From positions 12,548,380-12,612,379 of the forward strand of contig CM051000.1 in assembly GCA_027704905.1 (NCBI GenBank): a stretch of 64,000 nt of DNA. The letters are read 5' to 3'. This DNA comes from Muraenolepis orangiensis. Lineage: Eukaryota > Chordata > Actinopteri > Gadiformes > Muraenolepididae. The translations under genes and the position numbers were made by a program. The notes under the pieces were generated by a model. That model was not told where the DNA came from. It worked only from the letters and a program-made list of their open reading frames with translations, and searched no databases. Shown here one piece after another: positions 1-64,000 of the stretch. Position 1 is the first letter of the stretch. Every line of letters starts with the position of its first letter.

Positions 1-179
1 CCTGTCCTCCTCACCTCCCCCCTCCTCTCCTTCTCCCTCCTTCCTCTCCTCTCTTCTCCCCCCTCCCCCTCCTTCTCATCATCCCTTCTCTCCTCATCTC
101 CTCTCCACCCTCTTCTCTCCTCTTTCTCCTCCCTCCTCCCTCTCCTCCTCCCCTCCTCCCGTCCCTCTCTCTTCCCCAG
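1..179. other. Polypyrimidine-rich intron end of kif28
   Basis: This 179-bp stretch is almost entirely C and T on the + strand and ends in CTTCCCCAG at the acceptor of the first visible kif28 exon. It is intronic, with no coding potential. Confidence 0.8.
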
Positions 180-11670
<11,491 letters not shown>

Positions 11671-11686
<16 letters not shown>

Positions 11687-11895
11687 TGGTCTCCCTCTGG
11701 TCCCCATCACTGCTAGGGAGTCTGGGCCTGATGGTCTCCCTCTGGTCCCCATCACTGCTAGGGAGTCTGGGCCTGATGGTCTCCCTCTGGTCCCCATCAC
11801 TGCTAGGGAGTCTGGGCCTGATGGTCTCCCTCTGGTCCCCATCACTGCTAGGGAGTCTGGGCCTGATGGTCTCCCTCTGGTTCCCATCACTGCTA
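11671..11895. repeat. 45-bp minisatellite, 5 copies, overlapping the kif28 stop codon
   Basis: Units start at 11671, 11716, 11761, 11806 and 11851, each beginning GGGAGTCTGGGCCTGATGG. They are identical except for one substitution in the fifth. The kif28 TGA (11684-11686) lies in unit 1, so the other four units are 3'UTR. The 45-bp length keeps one other frame open across the array; that frame is not considered coding. Confidence 0.96.
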
Positions 11896-12150
11896 GGGAT
11901 TCACTTTATTTCCTCGCTCCCTTGGAAGTAATGACTGTTCCATTAGCTGGGCTTCTTTTCTGGGCCGACTGCGGTTACATTGGTATTGAACGACAAATAT
12001 TGAATTTTCGGTACGATTGAAAAACTGGAGATTATACCGTCAATTAAAATGTGTTGTATCAGTTCATCGTGCTTTGATTTATGAAGTGATATCTGACACT
12101 GGCATTATTACAATTTCATACCAATAAAAATAAATAATAAAAGGATGAAA
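11687..12150 (+). other. kif28: kif28 3'UTR with candidate poly(A) signal
   Basis: After the TGA the transcript carries four minisatellite units and AT-rich sequence. AATAAA at 12123-12128, followed by further AATAAATAATAAAA, is the first strong cleavage signal. Confidence 0.6.
12123..12128 (+). promoter_or_regulatory. kif28: Candidate kif28 poly(A) signal AATAAA
   Basis: The first AATAAA downstream of the kif28 stop, 437 nt away, in an AT-rich setting. Confidence 0.55.
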
Positions 12151-12412
12151 TCAGATATTGATATAGGAAGCGGCGAGGAGGATGTTGACCCATGATTGGT
12201 CAGTCCAATTTAAGAAAATAACAAAAGAGAAACAAAAGCAAATTATGTTCGAATGATCTTTAGTGCAAACACATAATTAAAATACTGCATTGGGGACACA
12301 ATGAATCGTGCTTTTATGGGGATAACTCATGAGGACATTATTCAAAAGGTAGTCCAGGTGGCAAACCGAATGATTCCATCGTACATGCACTGAAGACAAA
12401 ACGTATCAAACA

Positions 12413-12418
12413 TTTATT
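12413..12418 (-). promoter_or_regulatory. fzd3: Candidate fzd3 poly(A) signal AATAAA (minus strand)
   Basis: A canonical hexamer on the minus strand, 285 nt from the convergent kif28 signal. Position only; usage is unknown. Confidence 0.35.
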
Positions 12419-14094
12419 GGACTGCTTGTACAAGTCAGTTAAGTATGCAAGAGTAAAACAAGGGATAAACTCACTGGCCTCACGGCTCTACACCAAAGAC
12501 CCTTCACATCATCTCCAGTACCCCCCCCCCCCCCCCCTCTTCCGTCCCCTCGTCGTGGCTATGGGAGACGCTCCCAGGTGTTGCTTGATAAGGACTGAGG
12601 AGTCGTAGGTTTTAGGCGTGAGAATGTGTCATTGTTGACGTATAAAAGAAGCGGCTTAGGGAGATCGGTTACCGTTAGGTAAACATACAGACGTTTAGTA
12701 GCGTTAGGTCCTTTGTACGCGTGTAGGAACATCTGAGAGGACACAACACGGGCACACACACAATCACAAGAGGCATTACAGGTCAGAGAAGGCAGAGGCT
12801 AAGCTATGTCGGGAAACAGAAGAAGAACCGTATGAAACAAGATGTTAGCAGATAGACGGGTGATGTAGGGAGAGCGGTGTGAATTGTAAGAGTTCAGAGT
12901 TGACTAGGTACACATCTACTGCCGAGGTAGGTTGGACAGGTACAAAGTTGGCTGAATATATGAAAAAAGAAATGCAATTCTGTAGCTCAGGTGAAGCAAA
13001 GCAGTGCAAATGAATATACATGTCGCTGATAACATCAAGGATCCATTCCATGCATGAATGCCAGTGTACCAGCATTGACAAAACAACTAGGCATGCTAAC
13101 CGTATGAAGCGGAGCCAAGATGAAGGATAAGAGTTATGTCGGGCCAAGAGGAGTTACTAGAAGTGTGTTCCCTGCTGTGAGGTCAATGGGAAGAGGGTCC
13201 CCGTTTAGAAGCCTGGGGGCTGGTACTGTGATATGATGATGATGATGATGATATGGTGGAGGACCGATCAACGGTAACATAAAGTGCTTATCCAGTCTAT
13301 ACAGGGACAATGAGCGCTGCATGTACCGCATATATAATAACAATGATGACAATGATGCAATTTCCCCAATAACATCAAGCAAATCGTAAAACTTGACATG
13401 GGGTGAATGTGTGTTAAAGGGGAACCTCTCTGCTGCTTTCTAATACAAACGTACTGCTTTGTATGCGCATGTTGTGGAAAAACCTGCACTGCAACCCAAC
13501 AAATCAACTCCGTTTCCCCTGCAACAAAAAATAAATAAATCGCAGAAGAGGAAGAGTTGGACTGATGACGTCATCTGTCTGGGATTTGCGCAACAGGACC
13601 TATTTAAAAAAAAAAAAAGGACAGAGCATTGCTGGTTACGGTTTTCCCCTTTAACGATCCACCGGTCAAACATTATGTAAACATCCCATCCACTGCAGCC
13701 AGACGTACGTACGTACGTACTGTGGACGAGACTGGGGACGTCGTGCCCCTAGCTGTACATCAAACCCATGACCCGTGTCCGGGAGAGAGGAGTTAGCACC
13801 ACTTGACTCAGATTAAAAACACCCCCGAGAATAGATTGACATTTGGATTAAGACCTCATCAGACATGAGCTCTGTGTGGATGGAACCCTTTGTCTGCCCA
13901 GTGACACTGTACATATATTACAATATACTGTATATGTATACATGTTACACTTCCCCCTATCTAGTAGTGCGCAAAACCTCAGCCTTTTTACAATGAGAAT
14001 TCTTTCCATTTTCACCGGATAAATGTTAATAAAATACTCTCAACAAAAATTCCACTGGGCATCATCCGGTTTGAAAAAGGTTGCTCACATCTCT

Positions 14095-14291
<197 letters not shown>

Positions 14292-15051
14292 ATTAAAATG
14301 TTCACAGTATAAAAATACGTTGAGAAATCCACAAGTTCACATTATAAATCGTTTCTAGGTCCACGCCAGAGCAGAAGTAGTTTTCCCCACTAAGTCTGAA
14401 TCCAACACTAGGCATCAACCCATCTCTTGCCAGGACTCAGGACTCTCTGGTTCTGACTTGAGACTGAAAAAGCAAAGTCTTCTTTTGAGGCCACAAAAAC
14501 AACTATTAAAAAAACATTTGTTAAACGTTGTCTCGGCCAAACCTCTCGACTGTATGGACAAACAAAATCGACGTAACGGTAAGAAATAATTTACATTTGA
14601 ACTCGTCGCTTCTTTCCCTTTTCTTTTCATCGCTACCCTCTCTCCGTCTGCATTTGATGGTCACGCTTGGGTCTTAACCCTAAAACCTTCCCCTGGATAA
14701 AGTCTGAGATTAAGGTCCACTTCCCAGGTAGCCCGTGTGGGGTCTCCCTCCTCAGCCTACAGGGATGTTGTGGTTGAGGCGGCCGGGCTGAGGTGGGCCT
14801 CAGACTGGCCTCAGACACCTCCATCCAGATTCAAAAGCATCCAACGTCACTACCGCAACACAGCTCAGAGCGGCCGGTGATGGCTGAGCCGAGGGTCCAG
14901 CTTCTTTCCACTGAGACACAGCCACGGTGTGTGGAGCGGTATACGCACGAGAGTCATGAATGCTTTCTTCCTGTAATAACAAGGCAGTGACAACCACAGC
15001 TGTTGTCAAGCTTCCCATCACTTCTCCCTCGTTACTTTCCCGTTTCCCTCC

Positions 15052-61709
<46,658 letters not shown>

Positions 61710-63590
61710 GTTGAAACAACCTGTTGGTCGAGTGTCGTGTTGCGTTTCTCCTCCTCCTTCTCCTCCTCCTCACAGGGCTGCAAAAGAGGCGATAGGTGGC
61801 CTACGTCTCTCGCTCTTTAACCGGAGTAGTTGGTCACACCCACGAATCCTGTCCCGGCTTTCCAACAGCCTCCCCCCCCCCCCCCGAGAGGCTCAAGAAC
61901 TAAAAACATAAATAAAATAAAAAGAATATGACCATCAATCATACTCTTTAAGTTTATTATATGTGTTGACTTAATATAAAACACAGGGGGAAATAACCCT
62001 ACAAGCAATCACATGTACGCATGTATCTTTAAAAAATAAAATAAAAATAAAACTACAAAGAAATCAGACTGACAAATGGAAGATGTTACCATCAACAAAC
62101 GAGCCAAGTACCTTGTGCTGACGGCATGGGCAATGTGGTATATTTTTTTGTTTATACACCAAATACACGTGTATACCAAACCCTCACCCATTCCCTCTAC
62201 CAAGACTACTTAACTAGGCTGGCGCTAACTTTCCCTGCTAGCAAGCTAACGTCATAAAACAACGTACAACCATCCATTACATTACATAGGAAACATGAAT
62301 GACACATGCGTATTTTAAACTACTATTTAGTTACGAAGCCATGGGGGGGGGGGGGGGGTAGGTGAAGCCAGCTAAACCGTAATAACGACTTACTGGCGTA
62401 TGATATATCCACAGGGTTAGACCATGGTACTAATGTTGTGTGACTGACTGACTAGACTACTACTACTAGAAGGAGGGCTTTCTCTATAGTGGAGACTGGA
62501 GAGTGGGAGGGGACGGGTTCACTTGGAGGACAGCATACTGCGCTAGCATTACGCACCGTAGGACCCACGCAAGATAGAAGATAGAAGATAGAAGATAGAA
62601 GATAGAAGATACAAGATAGAAGATACAAGATACAAGATACAAGATACAAGATACAAGATACAAGATACAAGATACAGAGATATTTAGAATACAAGATATT
62701 TGTATTGGCCATTTGTAACACAGTACATTGGAATGCTTACTTCCCCATTCCCTCCATCCCCCCAAAACAATACCATACAAATACAAATATATATATATTT
62801 ATAATAAAAGTGACAAAAGTTAAATGATATGTATGTATGTATGTGTGTGTTGAATGTACATGTTTTTTATAAAATAAAATAAATACTTTTTACAAAAATC
62901 TTGTAATCTCAAAAACACCACAGAGATGTGTTGTTTTAATTACATTTTAATTTGAAAATAATGACCTACATGTAATTGAGAGAAATATGCGCAATATTGA
63001 ACAAAAAAGCATGTGATGGACCGAAAGGGAAAGTGCTTTTATTTAGCGTCCGTAAAAAGCGACTACTACTCTGTGTGTGTATGTTTCTTCACACGGGACA
63101 GCCCGTTCCGCTTGTTTACTGTATCTGATGCAAAGGGGGGTCTGGGTGGCAGGCACTCCACGGAAGAGCAGAACGGGAACACATCGAGCGCACCCAATGT
63201 GGAGCCACACAAATTGAATGACGCGCAGTGTCAGGGAGAGGCAGCTGTTTTGCTTTTGCCCAAATCATGCGCAAGATGTAATTCATGATAGCTTAAAATG
63301 CCTAATGCAAAAATGGGAAATAATGCAACATTTTCTGCTGGATTTGGGGAACATAGGTAGCTGGTTGCTAACAGCGCGTCCATTCGAGCGGCTCGCAACG
63401 AGCGAGTCGCACTTAGCGGATATTTGATGGAAAACGGGACGAGAGATGTCGTGAGGCTGTCGGGGGGACGCCACGGGGGGGAGGAGGGACGGGATGCCGG
63501 GGGAGACAACTAACATTGCATAACTACCTACAGCGTTGACAAACTGACAACCTGAACACAGAAACGTCCCCTGAGGCTCGACAGCCAAAC
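61710..63590. other. Divergent nrbp1/kctd3 upstream interval
   Basis: No protein gene was found. On the minus strand TCTTTTGCAG (complement of 61777-61786) could be the acceptor of an nrbp1 5'UTR exon that starts CCCTGTGAGGAGG. The 63100-63590 part is comparatively CpG-rich and a likely kctd3 promoter. A (GATAGAA)n/(GATACAA)n array and an interspersed repeat lie at 62570-62830. Confidence 0.45.
62570..62830. repeat. GATAGAA/GATACAA array plus interspersed-repeat body
   Basis: Tandem AGATAGA and then AGATACA units are followed by CATTTGTAACACAGTACATT, GGAATGCTTACTTCCCCATT and CCAAAACAATACCATACAAA, the family seen at 3290-3720. Confidence 0.75.
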
Positions 63591-63664
63591 ATGGCATCAA
63601 ACGTGAGCAGCACGGCGGCGTCGGGAATGGGTGAAATCATCCAGTTGAACGTCGGCGGCACCAG
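63591..63664 (+). CDS. kctd3: BTB/KCTD protein, first coding exon only (KCTD3-like)
   Basis: The ATG at 63591 opens a 24-codon exon reading MASNVSSTAASGMGEIIQ, then LNVGGTR, and ends at a GTACTA donor at 63665. The residues around (I/V)QLNVGGTR are the start of the BTB/T1 domain of the KCTD family. KCTD3 has a short Ser/Ala/Gly-rich leader followed by GEIVQLNVGGTR, and its first exon ends at the same point, so KCTD3 is the best match. SHKBP1, its paralogue (VIHLNVGGKR), is the main alternative. The rest of the gene lies beyond the right edge. KCTD3 is known as an HCN-channel-associated protein. The upstream 300 bp is relatively CpG-rich and fits a promoter. A 22-bp minisatellite fills the visible end of intron 1. 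Confidence 0.7.
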
Positions 63665-63834
63665 GTACTACTAGGACCCACTCTCACCTACTAGCAGTCA
63701 GTACATAATATCGCGATGATTGATATCGTGAACACGGCTATGACTGACTGACTGACTGACTGACTTAGGTATGCGTGTGACGTGCAATACATGACATCAT
63801 AGGTGTGACGTGACCGTGTTCAGCGCACAGACAT

Positions 63835-64000
63835 AGTGTGTTTTCACTAGTACAGATCAGTTTTTTCACTAGTACAGATCAGTTTTTCCACTAGTACAGA
63901 TCAGTTTTTTCACCAGTACAGATCTGTTTTTTCACTAGTACAGATCTGTTTTTTCACTAGTACAGATCTGTTTTCACCAGTACAGATCTGTTTTCACTAG
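63835..64000. repeat. About 22-bp minisatellite, at least 7 copies, running off the window
   Basis: The unit is TTTTTTCACTAGTACAGATC plus AG or TG, with CACCAG variants and a shorter 19-bp form. It lies in intron 1 of the kctd3-like gene. A short (GACT)n array precedes it at about 63743. Confidence 0.93.

Overview
This window reads as a vertebrate, almost certainly teleost fish, genome. Coding sequence lies in short exons with GT-AG introns. The introns carry fish-type interspersed repeats (a Tc1/mariner copy, a hAT copy, tRNA-derived SINEs), and dinucleotide arrays are exceptionally dense and long: about twenty exceed 100 bp in 64 kb. Nothing bacterial, viral or plasmid-like was seen.

Five protein genes can be assembled exon by exon with consistent splice phase. 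(1) kif28 (+), 180-11686: the last 19 coding exons of a kinesin-3-like motor protein, entering the window inside the motor domain. (2) fzd3 (-), 43067-15052: a complete Frizzled-3 Wnt receptor in 10 coding exons with an 18-kb first coding intron. (3) krtcap3 (-), 50849-47473: a complete four-pass membrane protein. (4) nrbp1 (-), 61709-53319: a complete 17-exon pseudokinase of about 538 residues. (5) the first coding exon of a KCTD3-type BTB protein (+), 63591-63664. kif28 and fzd3 converge tail to tail over about 3.4 kb. nrbp1 and krtcap3 lie head to tail on one strand, the same neighbour order as NRBP1-KRTCAP3 in human. nrbp1 and kctd3 diverge from a shared interval of about 1.9 kb.

The repeat landscape touches the genes directly. 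Six kif28 acceptors follow a (TG)n tract instead of a normal polypyrimidine tract. Four fzd3 acceptors use a poly-C run. krtcap3 and nrbp1 have donors that run straight into (GT)n. In kif28, fzd3 and krtcap3, fragments of a coding exon recur as degenerate 'echo' copies in the neighbouring intron, separated by simple repeats. Two dated transposons are well bounded: a 1558-bp Tc1 pseudo-element with a TA duplication in kif28, and a 1061-bp internally deleted hAT element with a perfect 8-bp target duplication in fzd3. Intron 1 of nrbp1 holds two abutting palindromes (148 and 312 bp).

The genes do not form a pathway. FZD3 is a planar-polarity and axon-guidance receptor, NRBP1 a signalling pseudokinase, and KIF28 a motor. 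I saw no new multi-gene system. The most unusual content is the simple-repeat remodelling of exon boundaries.
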